From an uncultured Lentibacter sp. (GTDB lineage Bacteria > Pseudomonadota > Alphaproteobacteria > Rhodobacterales > Rhodobacteraceae), in NCBI RefSeq assembly GCF_937123735.1, contig NZ_CAKZKL010000024.1, positions 1-64,000 of the forward strand: a DNA stretch of 64,000 nt, given 5' to 3'. Shown piece by piece: positions 16,924 through 25,581 of the stretch. Below the pieces are notes generated by a model. That model had not been told where the DNA came from and ran no database searches. It worked only from the letters and a program-made list of their open reading frames with translations. Made by a program: the position numbers and the translations under genes. Each line of letters begins with the position of its first letter. Within the stretch, counting starts at the first letter, position 1.

Positions 16924-18066
16924 TTATGCGTTGAGTTCGGCCTCAAAGGCCCAGGCAAGCCAGGGCAGAAGCGCCTCGACATCGGTTGTCTCGACCGTGC
17001 CGCCACACCAGATGCGCAGGCCAGCAGGGGCATCGCGGTAGGCGCCGATGTCATAGGCGACACCCTCGGCCTCAAGCCGCTTGGCCACGGCTTTGGCAAA
17101 GGCGGCCCCGTCGGTGATGCGCGCATCGGTGAACTTGAGGCACACCGAGGTGTTGGAGCGCGTGGCCGGGTCAGCGGCGAGGTTGTCGATCCAATCATTG
17201 GCGGCGCAGAAATCAAACACCGCCTGCGCATTGGCATCGGCCCGCGCGATCAGCCCCTTGAGGCCCCCTTCCGAGCGCGCCCAAGCCAAAGCGTGCAAGT
17301 AATCTTCCACCGCCAGCATGGAGGGCGTGTTGATCGTCTCGCCGCGGAAGATACCGTCGATCAGCTTGCCACCCTTGGTGAGGCGGAAAATCTTGGGCAG
17401 CGGCCACGCGGGCGCGTAGCTTTCGAGCCGCGCCACAGCGCGGGGCGACAGGATGATCATGCCATGCGCCGCTTCGCCGCCCAGCACCTTCTGCCAGGAG
17501 AAAGTTGTCACATCGAGCTTGTCCCAAGGCAAATCCTGCGCGAAGGCAGCGGAGGTGGCGTCACTGATCGTGAGGCCGGCGCGGGTATCAGGGATCATAT
17601 CGCCCGAAGGCATCCGCACGCCCGAGGTTGTGCCGTTCCATGTGAAGACAACATCGGTGTCGTAATCAAGCGTCGCCATATCGACGATCTCGCCGTAGTC
17701 GGCTGTCTTGACGGTGGCCTCGAGCTTGAGCTGCTTGACCACATCCGTGACCCAGCCCGCGCCGAAGCTTTCCCAGGCAACCATGGTCACAGGGCGCGCG
17801 CCCAAGAGGTTCCACATCGCCATTTCCACAGCACCCGTGTCAGAGGCGGGCACGATGCCGATCAGGTAGTCCGCAGGGACGCCGAGCAGATCGCGGGTCT
17901 CTTCGATGGCGGCTTTGAGCTTGTCTTTGCCCACAGCGGCACGGTGGCTGCGGCCAAGCGGCGCGCTTTCCAGCTGTTGCAAAGTGAATGAGGGGTATTT
18001 GGCACAGGGGCCAGACGAAAAGCGCGGATTGGCCGGGCGCGCTGCCGGTTTTATTGTATCAAGCAT
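16924..18066 (-). CDS. serC: Phosphoserine aminotransferase
   Basis: SerC transaminates phosphohydroxypyruvate with glutamate to phosphoserine. The 380-residue class V aminotransferase begins [20 protein letters not shown], the extended start typical of alphaproteobacterial SerC. The PLP lysine is in [11 protein letters not shown], and [10 protein letters not shown] and [14 protein letters not shown] are further active-site segments. It forms an operon with serA and faces serB across a 154-bp region, so all three steps of serine synthesis are encoded here. Confidence 0.96.
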   Translation of the reverse strand: MLDTIKPAARPANPRFSSGPCAKYPSFTLQQLESAPLGRSHRAAVGKDKLKAAIEETRDLLGVPADYLIGIVPASDTGAVEMAMWNLLGARPVTMVAWESFGAGWVTDVVKQLKLEATVKTADYGEIVDMATLDYDTDVVFTWNGTTSGVRMPSGDMIPDTRAGLTISDATSAAFAQDLPWDKLDVTTFSWQKVLGGEAAHGMIILSPRAVARLESYAPAWPLPKIFRLTKGGKLIDGIFRGETINTPSMLAVEDYLHALAWARSEGGLKGLIARADANAQAVFDFCAANDWIDNLAADPATRSNTSVCLKFTDARITDGAAFAKAVAKRLEAEGVAYDIGAYRDAPAGLRIWCGGTVETTDVEALLPWLAWAFEAELNA

Positions 18067-18078
18067 GATACCCTTCCA

Positions 18079-18110
18079 GATATAAGCCCCTCGTTGGGGA
18101 GGGGTGTCCC
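18079..18110 (-). promoter_or_regulatory. Leader hairpin of serC, possibly the alphaproteobacterial serC element
   Basis: In the minus-strand leader, 20 bp before the serC start, CCCCTC (18099-18104 read on the minus strand) pairs with GAGGGG (18087-18092). A structured serC leader is a known Rfam-type motif in Alphaproteobacteria; position and simple hairpin shape agree, but I cannot score it against that model. Confidence 0.35.
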
Positions 18111-18220
18111 ACAGACGGAGCTAAAGCGCGCTGCCCCCTTTCGCAAGCGCAGAAATGGCGCTATCACGCCGCTTGAGCCTCAAATTGCGACACGAATGAC
18201 TACGATCGGAAACTTCCCCC

Positions 18221-19099
18221 ATGTATACCGTCACGCTGTTAACCGCGCCGAAAGATCCTTGCCTCACGCCTGCCCTTCTCGGCGCGCTGCAAACAGCCTG
18301 GGGCGGGGGCGATGCGCGCTGGCTGTCGCAGGGCGAGGCGGCGGAGTTTGACATCTCCCAGATGCCGGACAACCGCTGGGATGTCTGGGCCGATGTGCAG
18401 AAGCTGGGCGTGGACCTTGTGGTGCAGCCAAGCACAGGGCGCAAAAAGAAGATGCTGCTGGCGGATATGGACAGCACGATGATTGAGCAGGAGTGTATTG
18501 ACGAGCTGGCCGAAGAGGCAGGCGTGGGCGCATATGTGAAAGACATCACCGCGCGGGCGATGAACGGCGAGCTGGACTTTGACGGCGCGCTCACCGAGCG
18601 GGTCGCGCTGCTCAAGGGGCTGGAAGACACCGTGATCGAAAAGGTGCTCGCAGAGCGGATCACGCTGATGGCGGGCGGGCCTGCCCTGCTGGCGACGATG
18701 AAGGCCCATGGCGCTTATGCGGCGCTGGTCTCTGGCGGGTTCACGGCCTTTACCGCCGCGATTGCCACCACGCTCGGCTTTGACGAGAACCGCGCCAACA
18801 CGCTTCTGGCCGAGGGTGGCAAGCTCACAGGGACGGTGGCGCTGCCCATTCTGGGCCGCGAGGCCAAGGTGCAGGCGCTTCAAGACATCACCGCGCGGCT
18901 GGGGATCACGGCGGCCGATGTGCTCGCCGTGGGCGACGGGGCGAACGACCTCGGGATGCTCACGCTGGCGGGAAGCGGCGTGGCGCTGCACGCCAAGCCA
19001 AGCGTGGCGGCGGAGTGCGACATCCGCATCAACCACGGTGACCTCACCGCACTGCTTTATGTGCAGGGCTATGCGCGCGAAGACTTTGCGCAAATCTGA
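18221..19099 (+). CDS. serB: Phosphoserine phosphatase
   Basis: SerB removes phosphate from phosphoserine to give serine. The 292-residue HAD-family protein has the catalytic motif I DMDST with Asp82 and Asp84, SGGFTAFT (motif II) and VGDGANDLGML (motif IV), after an N-terminal regulatory segment of about 75 residues. Its ATG at 18221 lies 154 bp from the oppositely oriented serC, so the two serine transcripts share a divergent control region. Confidence 0.96.
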   Translation: MYTVTLLTAPKDPCLTPALLGALQTAWGGGDARWLSQGEAAEFDISQMPDNRWDVWADVQKLGVDLVVQPSTGRKKKMLLADMDSTMIEQECIDELAEEAGVGAYVKDITARAMNGELDFDGALTERVALLKGLEDTVIEKVLAERITLMAGGPALLATMKAHGAYAALVSGGFTAFTAAIATTLGFDENRANTLLAEGGKLTGTVALPILGREAKVQALQDITARLGITAADVLAVGDGANDLGMLTLAGSGVALHAKPSVAAECDIRINHGDLTALLYVQGYAREDFAQI

Positions 19100-19113
19100 G
19101 GTTTTGCAGAGAG

Positions 19114-19225
19114 TTCGAATTTTTCCTTCGGAAAAATCCGACCATTTGGGGGAGCTTTGCTCCCCCGATCCATAAGCCTGAGGGCTTATGAATCCCCCCC
19201 TCAGGATATTTATAGAAAGAAAAAG
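19114..19225 (+). repeat. Modular extragenic hairpin element, copy 2
   Basis: Begins TTCGAA, then stem ATTTTTCC / GGAAAAAT around TTC, then TCCGA, a GGGGGAGC / GCTCCCCC hairpin (19148-19166), a CATAAGCC / GGCTTATG hairpin (19171-19190), then CCCCTCAGGATATTTATAG and AAAGAAAAAG. The first stem differs from copy 1 in sequence yet is fully paired. It lies in the convergent gap between serB and the binding-protein gene. Confidence 0.75.
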
Positions 19226-19321
19226 CCCCGGCAAAGCAGACCCGCACGCCACGCCGAAGCTGCCCCACAAAAAACGGGGCAGCGCCATGCTGCCCCGTCT
19301 CGTTTTACGTTGCCAGTTGGC

Positions 19322-20986
19322 TTAGGCTTTCCAGGCCAACGCCGCTGGATCGATCTCGAAGCTGATGTGATGTGCACCGCCCATGAGATTGTCTTTGGTG
19401 TGGTTGTAAAGCGAGCGCCAGTAGGGCTGGATGGTCACGGCGTCATCCTGAAGGATTTTCTCGCCTTGTTCCATCAGCGTTTTGCGCGCGTTCACATCGG
19501 CTGTGGCCAGCGCCTTTGTCAGCAGGGCATCAAACGCGGGGTTGGCATAGCCGAACTCGTTCCAGGCTTCGCCCGAGCGATAGGCCAGCGCCCAGATCTG
19601 CACACCGAGTGGGCGGTGGTTCCAGTTTGTCGAGCTGAACGGGTATTTCACCCAATCATTCCAGAACGTGCTGCCCGGAAGCACCGTGCGCTTCACATTG
19701 AAGCCCGCGTCGCGCAGCTGGGCTGCCACGGCGTCGGTTGTGTTTTTGCGCCATGCATCGTCGATCGAGAGGATTTCCATCTCGAAGTCACCCATGCCTG
19801 CCTCATCCAGCAGCGCTTTGGCCGCCGCAGGATCATGCTTGGGCATTCCGATGTCGACATATTCGGGGTGTGATGGCCCGACGTGGTGGTTGGCAGCAAC
19901 GAGGCCACGGCCCTCATATCCGAGCTCCAGCAGCACGTTGTTGTCCACCGCCATGGCAATGGCCTGACGCACGCGTTTGTCGGCATAGGGTTTCTTGCCA
20001 TCGACTTCGGCAAGCTGGTTGGGACGGATCACGATCGTGGCAGCCGTGACAACCTCGTTTTGGGTCCAGCCATCCATGGTGCCGAGAATGTCGATGAAAT
20101 CACCGTCTACGGAGTAGAGCATGTCGATCTCATCGGCCTCAGCGGCGGCAACCCAAGCAGCCGGGTCTGTGCCGTAGTCGATAAATTCGATCCGGTCGGC
20201 CCAGGCGCCATTGCCTTTGTTCCACCAGTGGCCATCATTCTTGACCAGAACGCCTTTGACGCCAACTTCCAGGCTCTCGGGCAGGTAAGGGCCCGTGCCG
20301 ATGGCGGTTGAGAGCATGTCTTCGGCGTTGTTGTCCTTGTGATAGACTGCCGCCGGGTAATCGGCCATGCCGGCAATGATCGAAATATCAGGCAGGGGCA
20401 GGTTTAGCTTCACGGTGTGGCTGTCGACAATCTCGATTGCCCCATCAAGCGCCTTGCCTGTGGCTTCGTCAATCAAGGTGGCCATCCGACCCGCCATGGA
20501 GTTGCCTTCCACGGACTTATCACACCAATCCGCAATGATCCGCGCCACATCGGCCGAGGTGAAATCATCGCCATTGTTCCACTTCACACCCTTGCGGGCG
20601 TTCAGCGTGTAGGTCTTGGCGTCATCGCTCACATCCCAGCTTTCAAGCAGATAGGGAGAGAAAGAGCCGTCGTTGTTGTATTTGACAAGATACTCCAACC
20701 AGCCGCGCGAGAAGTTGGCGATCTGCGACCAGTCATAAGACCGAGGATCCTTGAGCGCGCGCACTTCCTGCTGGATGCGCACTGTGCCGCCCATCTTGGC
20801 CCCATGGCCGTCGGCGCGCGCCGGTGCGGCCATGCCGAGCATACCATAGGCCGTGGCAGCGGTGGCACCAAAGGTGCTGGCCATCGCGATAAACTCGCGG
20901 CGGCTCACCTCATCGGTGCCAACCTTGGCAGCCTGATCCGTAATCACTTTGGACATAGGCTTGCCGGAACGTGTGAAAAATTTCAT
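19322..20986 (-). CDS. ABC transporter substrate-binding protein, family 5 (oligopeptide type), Tat-exported
   Basis: I start at the ATG at 20986 because AAGGGAGG lies seven bases upstream. The 554-residue product carries a twin-arginine signal, [19 protein letters not shown], ending in APARADG near residue 60, unusual for this family, which often uses Sec. The mature part shows extracellular solute-binding family 5 features ([26 protein letters not shown]). Family 5 proteins bind peptides, nickel or sugars and deliver them to an ABC permease; no permease or ATPase gene adjoins, so it is an orphan here. The ligand is unknown. Confidence 0.88.
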   Translation of the reverse strand: MKFFTRSGKPMSKVITDQAAKVGTDEVSRREFIAMASTFGATAATAYGMLGMAAPARADGHGAKMGGTVRIQQEVRALKDPRSYDWSQIANFSRGWLEYLVKYNNDGSFSPYLLESWDVSDDAKTYTLNARKGVKWNNGDDFTSADVARIIADWCDKSVEGNSMAGRMATLIDEATGKALDGAIEIVDSHTVKLNLPLPDISIIAGMADYPAAVYHKDNNAEDMLSTAIGTGPYLPESLEVGVKGVLVKNDGHWWNKGNGAWADRIEFIDYGTDPAAWVAAAEADEIDMLYSVDGDFIDILGTMDGWTQNEVVTAATIVIRPNQLAEVDGKKPYADKRVRQAIAMAVDNNVLLELGYEGRGLVAANHHVGPSHPEYVDIGMPKHDPAAAKALLDEAGMGDFEMEILSIDDAWRKNTTDAVAAQLRDAGFNVKRTVLPGSTFWNDWVKYPFSSTNWNHRPLGVQIWALAYRSGEAWNEFGYANPAFDALLTKALATADVNARKTLMEQGEKILQDDAVTIQPYWRSLYNHTKDNLMGGAHHISFEIDPAALAWKA

Positions 20987-21421
20987 ATTTTTCCTCCCTT
21001 GGAGAGCGTTGTCGCTCTTCATTGACTTGAGCTGCGCTGTGGCAGCCGTGGCTGAGTGCTGTTCGCAATCCAAGGCAGCCTAGGGGGCGAATCAGTATCG
21101 GGCAACCCTTTCTTCCATGGCCCCGCCAGGAAAGCGCGCCTGCGCCCACCGCAGGCACCCTGAAGGCGCGCTGCTCCGGTGGCTTGCGCACTGCACGCCT
21201 AAATTGCATAGAGCGAGCGGGGCTGCCGCAAAGGCTGTGCACGCCAGCTGCCAAAGCCGCCTGACTGGCCCCTAACGCCCTTACACAGCAGGCGAATCTG
21301 GCACAGGCGCCGCCCATATTCTCACCATATTCTCACCATCTTCTCACCATCTTCTCCCCGCGCACTTGACCTTTGCCAGCACAGACATGACATCAGAAGC
21401 CTCAGACAAAAGGATCGCCCC
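20987..21421. other. Intergenic region with divergent promoters and an 11-bp repeat array
   Basis: The 435 bp between the binding protein and nitroreductase hold no convincing gene. It contains the strong ribosome site of the binding-protein gene at its left end, a four-unit 11-bp tandem array at 21316-21359, and TTGACC at 21366-21371 followed by only a weak -10. Confidence 0.6.
21316..21359. repeat. Four 11-bp tandem units, ATATTCTCACC type
   Basis: Units at 21316-21326, 21327-21337, 21338-21348 and 21349-21359 read ATATTCTCACC twice, then ATCTTCTCACC and ATCTTCTCCCC. The array ends 6 bp before a TTGACC hexamer and 62 bp before the nitroreductase start. The 11-bp period puts each unit on the same face of the helix. 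Confidence 0.8.
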
Positions 21422-22000
21422 ATGCCTCAAGCCAATGCTGCCGCGCTCGACTTTCTGAAAACCCGCCGCTCTCGCCCGGCCAAAACGCTGCGCGCGCCTG
21501 CCCCCAGCCGGGATCAGCTTGAAGCGCTGCTCACCCTCGCGGCGCGCACCCCCGATCATGGCAAACTGGAGCCCTGGCGCTTTATTGTGCTCCAACAGGC
21601 GGCCATGCCAAAGCTGGCCGATGCCGCCGAACAGGCCGCCCGAAAACTGGGCTATGATGCCGAAAAAACCGCCAAGGCCCGTGGCCAGTTTGATCAGGGT
21701 ATCTGCGCTGTCGCCGTGATAGAAAGCCCCGTGCTCTCCGAGAAAATCCCTGCCATCGAACAAACCTACTCGGCCGGGGCGGTCTGTCTGGCTCTGCTCA
21801 ATGCGGCGCTGGCGGCGGGCTGGGGTGCCAACTGGCTTTCCGGAGCCATCAGCCACGAACGTCTCTTTGCCGAGCAGGCCCTGGGGCTGACCCCGCATGA
21901 GCGGATCGCAGGGTTTGTTCATATTGCCACGCAAAGCACCCCCCCACCCGACCGTCCGCGCCCGGATGTGAAAGCCAAGACAACATGGCTGTCGGCCTGA
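21422..22000 (+). CDS. Nitroreductase family protein
   Basis: The 192-residue protein contains the FMN-binding opening of the nitroreductase fold, FLKTRRSRPAKTL, and AARTPDHGKLEPWRFIVL, with GLTPHERIAGFVHI near the C-terminus. This is the short YdjA-like branch, whose physiological substrates are unknown; such enzymes reduce nitro compounds with NAD(P)H in vitro. Its stop overlaps the start of the EI24 gene by 16 bp, indicating translational coupling. Confidence 0.88.
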   Translation: MPQANAAALDFLKTRRSRPAKTLRAPAPSRDQLEALLTLAARTPDHGKLEPWRFIVLQQAAMPKLADAAEQAARKLGYDAEKTAKARGQFDQGICAVAVIESPVLSEKIPAIEQTYSAGAVCLALLNAALAAGWGANWLSGAISHERLFAEQALGLTPHERIAGFVHIATQSTPPPDRPRPDVKAKTTWLSA

Positions 22001-22695
22001 TCCTCTCGGCCTTCAGGCGCGCTCTGGGACAGCTGGGCGACCGGCGGTTCTTACGGGTGCTGCTCTTGGGTGTTGTGCTGGCTCTGGTGCTTTTGCTGGG
22101 CGCGGGCGGGGCGCTGCTCTGGCTGGTGGCTGCGGCCCTGGGGCCAGAAACAACCCTGCCGCTGCTTGGCCCCGTCAGCTGGTTTGATGATCTTCTGTCA
22201 GGGGCCTCCCTGGTGGTGATCGTCTTGCTGTCTGCGGTTCTGATGGTGCCGGTGGCCTCGGCCATGACAGGGCTGTTTCTGGACGATGTGGCCCGCGCTG
22301 TTGAAGCCCGGCACTACCCCGAACTGCCCCCGGCCAGCCCGCCGGGGTTTCTGGCCGGGCTGCGAGACACGCTTGGGTTTCTGGCGGTGATGCTCGGGGC
22401 AAATCTGCTGGCGCTTGTGCTTTATCTGGCCTTTGCCCCGTTTGCGCTTGTGATCTTTTGGGGGCTGAACGGCTTTCTGCTCGGGCGGGAGTATTTTACG
22501 CTTGCCGCCAGCCGGCGGCTCGGACGCGCCGAGGCGATTGCGCTACGCCGCCGCCATGCGGGAACCATCTGGCTGGCGGGGCTGCTCATGGCCGCGCCAC
22601 TCAGCCTGCCACTGGTCAACCTGTTCATCCCCGTTCTGGGCGCCGCCACCTTCACCCATATTGTCAACGGGTGTCAGCGGCCTGCGTGCCCATAG
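21985..22695 (+). CDS. EI24 domain (CysZ-like) membrane protein
   Basis: The 236-residue protein has four or more membrane segments and the EI24/CysZ pattern: ILSAFRRALGQLGDRRF at the start, PVASAMTGLFLDDVARAVEARHYP around residues 88-112, and a GREYFTLAASRRLGRAEA segment. CysZ imports sulfate in E. coli, but many alphaproteobacterial EI24 proteins are uncharacterised. Translation begins inside the nitroreductase 3' end. Its own 3' end overlaps the convergent DUF1467 gene by 32 bp. Confidence 0.82.
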   Translation: MAVGLILSAFRRALGQLGDRRFLRVLLLGVVLALVLLLGAGGALLWLVAAALGPETTLPLLGPVSWFDDLLSGASLVVIVLLSAVLMVPVASAMTGLFLDDVARAVEARHYPELPPASPPGFLAGLRDTLGFLAVMLGANLLALVLYLAFAPFALVIFWGLNGFLLGREYFTLAASRRLGRAEAIALRRRHAGTIWLAGLLMAAPLSLPLVNLFIPVLGAATFTHIVNGCQRPACP

Positions 22696-22951
22696 TGTCA
22701 AACATGTCAATATCACGCACCGTGATCAGGCCGGTTGTCACAATGTAAAACAGGATGGCCCAGAGGACCGCGGCAATGGCTGTTGTGATCTTTGCCTTTT
22801 TGCGCAGCCCATGCTCATGCGGCGCCCCAGACTGGGTGCCATAGACAATCTCGCCCACATCCCCCTGGGTCTTCAACCGGAAGGGGATGACGGTGAGAAA
22901 GGTCACAAACCACAAAACAAGGTAAAGCACGATGGCAGAGGTGATACCCAT
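22664..22951 (-). CDS. DUF1467 family small membrane protein
   Basis: A 95-residue protein with two membrane helices: residues 1-24, followed by the conserved VIPFRLKTQGDVGEIVYGTQSGAPH loop, and a second helix around 56-77. DUF1467 is widespread in Alphaproteobacteria and has no established function. It often accompanies methylmalonyl-CoA epimerase, as here, where mce lies 46 bp upstream on the same strand. The last ten codons overlap the EI24 gene tail to tail. Confidence 0.85.
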   Translation of the reverse strand: MGITSAIVLYLVLWFVTFLTVIPFRLKTQGDVGEIVYGTQSGAPHEHGLRKKAKITTAIAAVLWAILFYIVTTGLITVRDIDMFDTMGTQAADTR

Positions 22952-22997
22952 GAAGGCTGTCCTTTTGAAAAAGCGCTGGTCTTAACGTAGGCCGCCG

Positions 22998-23402
22998 TCA
23001 GACTTGTTCAAGCTCCACCAGGCAACCGTTGAAATCTTTGGGGTGCAAAAACAATACCGGCTTGCCATGGGCGCCAATCTTTGGCTCGCCCGTGCCCAGA
23101 ACCCGCGCCCCTGTGGATTTCAGATGGTCCCGCGCGGCGATGATGTCATCGACCTCATAGCAAACATGGTGAATTCCGCCGGAGGGGTTCTTTTCCAGAA
23201 AGCCGTTGATCGGACTGTCTTCGCCCAGCGGATACAGCAGCTCGATCTTGGTGTTGGGCAGCTCGATGAAAACCACCGTCACACCATGGTCGGGCTCGTC
23301 TTGTGGCGCGCCGACTTTTGCACCCAGCGCATTGGCATATTGCGCCGAAGCCGCCTCAAGGTCGGGCACAGCAATGGCAACATGGTTAAGACGTCCGATC
23401 AT
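22998..23402 (-). CDS. mce: Methylmalonyl-CoA epimerase
   Basis: The 134-residue glyoxalase-fold protein interconverts (2R)- and (2S)-methylmalonyl-CoA in propionyl-CoA assimilation (and, in many Rhodobacteraceae, the ethylmalonyl-CoA pathway). The pattern RLNHVAIAVPDLE (His7), GGIHHVCYEVDD and CLVELEQV supplies the metal ligands His, His and Glu. The ATG at 23402 is preceded by GAGGAAAA; the frame upstream is not part of the family. DUF1467 follows in the same transcript. Confidence 0.93.
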   Translation of the reverse strand: MIGRLNHVAIAVPDLEAASAQYANALGAKVGAPQDEPDHGVTVVFIELPNTKIELLYPLGEDSPINGFLEKNPSGGIHHVCYEVDDIIAARDHLKSTGARVLGTGEPKIGAHGKPVLFLHPKDFNGCLVELEQV

Positions 23403-23589
23403 GTTTTTCTCCTCATCTTGGTTTGCAAGGCTTATCCCCCGCAAACCACCACACTGCAAGCCGCGAGAAAGTCGCAGCTGCGCGAAAACAGGCCCGACAG
23501 CCAGAATGCCACGCTGTGTTAACCGACTGTTAGCTCTGGCTCTCTAGGCTGGGAATCACACCACCCCAGATTGAAAAGGAGCTGCCCTG

Positions 23590-24306
23590 ATGGAAGATTA
23601 TGACCCGCTTGCAAATATCCCCGCGCCCTCAGCGGCACGCCCGCTTTTGGGGCTGACCGTGCTGGTTGTGGAAGACAGCCGCTATGCCAGCGACGCCCTG
23701 CGCCTGTTGTGCCTGCGCAGCGGGGCGCGCATCCGACGGGCAGATTGTATCGCCTCTGCGCGCCGGCACTTGCAGGTCTATCGGCCCTCCGTGATCCTGG
23801 TGGATGTGGGCCTGCCTGACGGCTCGGGGCTTGATTTGATTGCCGAACTCACCACTCTCGCTCCGCGGATTGACATCATCCTCGGCCTCTCGGGCGATGA
23901 GCTCATGCAAGACCGTGTCATGGCGGCCGGTGCCGATGGGTTCTTTGCGAAACCGGTTGAAAATATCGCCCAGTTTCAAGAGACCATCTTGGCCCATTTG
24001 CCGGCCGAGCGCCGCCCGGCGGGGCCGCGCGGGCTCAACCAGGAGTGCGTTCACCCCGATATCCTGGCCTATAACGACGATCTGGCGCATATCGCCAACC
24101 TGATCGACGAGGGCTGTGACCCACGGCAAGTCAGCTATGTGGCACAGTTTGTCACCGGCGTTGCCAAAACCGCGCGCGATGAACCGCTGATCAAGGCCGG
24201 CAAGGCCCTTGCCGCGGCCCAGGCCGCGAAGCAACCGGTCCATCAGCCCGTGGCGGTGCTCGCCGGGCTGGTGCAGCAACGGCTTGACACGCTGGTCGCC
24301 ATCTAG
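23590..24306 (+). CDS. Orphan response regulator with a C-terminal helical domain
   Basis: In this 238-residue protein residues 20-140 form a receiver: acidic pair E28/D29 in VLVVEDSR, phosphoacceptor Asp72 in VILVDVGLPDGSGLD, and Lys121 in FFAKPVEN. The remaining 95 or so residues are helical and lack a recognisable DNA-binding or enzymatic domain. No kinase gene adjoins it; the hybrid kinase at 8857 is 12 kb away and its phosphate would need an Hpt carrier. The output mechanism is unknown. Confidence 0.85.
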   Translation: MEDYDPLANIPAPSAARPLLGLTVLVVEDSRYASDALRLLCLRSGARIRRADCIASARRHLQVYRPSVILVDVGLPDGSGLDLIAELTTLAPRIDIILGLSGDELMQDRVMAAGADGFFAKPVENIAQFQETILAHLPAERRPAGPRGLNQECVHPDILAYNDDLAHIANLIDEGCDPRQVSYVAQFVTGVAKTARDEPLIKAGKALAAAQAAKQPVHQPVAVLAGLVQQRLDTLVAI

Positions 24307-24354
24307 CGCCACCCCAAACCGAAAAGCGCCCTAAAGTGGCTTTCTCGCCAAATA

Positions 24355-25578
24355 TTAGGCCAGCAGCCCCGGATCGGCGCCCATATCCAGCCCGGGAAAG
24401 ACCACACGCTCGATAAAGCCGGTTTCAAACCCGAAGAGGCCCCGCATCAGCCAGCCCGAATAGGCCCGCACATCCCGCGTCGGCATCAAGTCGCGGCGCT
24501 GGTAAAGCTCCGGCTCGCCAAGCCCGGGCCAATCCGCCCAGACACGCCCGCCGCGCAAAGCGCCCCCCGCCATCACCATCAAGCCGCCGGTGCCGTGGTC
24601 CGAGCCGCCATTGCCATTGAGCCGCGCAGTGCGGCCGAATTCCGTCATGGCCACAACCGCCGTTTTGCCCCAGACATCGCCGCCCAGCCCGCTGCGCAGC
24701 CCCAAAATCACCTCTGACAGCCGGCTCAAGGGCCGCGTGAGCGTGCGCGCCTGATTGGCGTGGGTGTCCCAGCCATTGAGCGAAAACGCCGCAATCCGCG
24801 ACGCCCCCTTCAGCTTCTCGGCGGCAAATTCGGCAATCTGCACATGCCCGCCGCCCTGCCCGGCGGCGCGCGCCGCTGCGTTCATGCTGGCCATGGCCAT
24901 ATCGCCGCTCTCCTGCGCCATCTGGCCCAGACCCTCCCCCGAAAGCGCCAGTGCCTCGCCAAAAGCCGCCTCAAAGAGCGGGTCGCCCTCCATGAGCATT
25001 TCGGCCAGCCGCAAGCCCTGTGGCGTGAGCCCATAAAGCCCTGCATCGGGCGACCAGTTGGCCACGGGCGCCGCCCCCTTCATCAACAGCATGTCGCCAC
25101 GGCCCACCGCATAGGCCGTCTCGCTGTGCAAGCCCGGGTAGCTCTGCAACATGCGGTTCAGCCAGCCGTCGCGCATGTTGCCGTTGAGGTCCGCACCGCC
25201 CGCCTCCAGCATGTCTTGCCCGTCAAAATGGCTGCGCTTGTCGCGGTAAGGCGTCGAGACGGCATGGGCAAACCCAAGCTCGCCCGCCTGCCAAAGCGGC
25301 TTCAGCCCCGCCAGCGCAGGGTGCAGCGCATAAAACCCGTCTAGCTCTGTGGCCTCGCTGGCCACGGCCTGCACGGCCCGCCCCTTGAGCGCGGCAAAGC
25401 CCCTGTCGCCATAGGGCCGCAAAGCGTCCAGCCCGTCCATCGCCCCGCGCAGGATGATCACCACAAGCCGGTTCTCCCCGATGCCGCTGGCAAAGGTCAC
25501 GGGCGTGAGCAGCGGGCTGGCCGCAGCGGTGCAGCCAAGGCCGGCAAGGAACAATCGGCGGTTAAGAGTGCTCTGCAT
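24355..25578 (-). CDS. DUF1501 family protein, predicted Tat substrate
   Basis: The 407-residue protein begins MQSTLNRRLFLAGLGCTAAASPLLTPVTFASG, a twin-arginine type signal. DUF1501 belongs to the alkaline phosphatase/sulfatase-like superfamily; VVIILRGAMDGLDALRPYGD and AVVAMTEFGRTARLNGNGGSDHGTGG (roughly 305-330) are its hallmark segments. The substrate is unknown. It is 3 bp downstream of the DUF1800 gene, a pairing conserved widely in bacteria, implying a joint exported function. Confidence 0.9.
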   Translation of the reverse strand: MQSTLNRRLFLAGLGCTAAASPLLTPVTFASGIGENRLVVIILRGAMDGLDALRPYGDRGFAALKGRAVQAVASEATELDGFYALHPALAGLKPLWQAGELGFAHAVSTPYRDKRSHFDGQDMLEAGGADLNGNMRDGWLNRMLQSYPGLHSETAYAVGRGDMLLMKGAAPVANWSPDAGLYGLTPQGLRLAEMLMEGDPLFEAAFGEALALSGEGLGQMAQESGDMAMASMNAAARAAGQGGGHVQIAEFAAEKLKGASRIAAFSLNGWDTHANQARTLTRPLSRLSEVILGLRSGLGGDVWGKTAVVAMTEFGRTARLNGNGGSDHGTGGLMVMAGGALRGGRVWADWPGLGEPELYQRRDLMPTRDVRAYSGWLMRGLFGFETGFIERVVFPGLDMGADPGLLA

Positions 25579-25581
25579 CGG

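Noticed and set aside
21316..21359. CRISPR array
   Set aside because: Units are 11 bp with no spacers and there are no cas genes.
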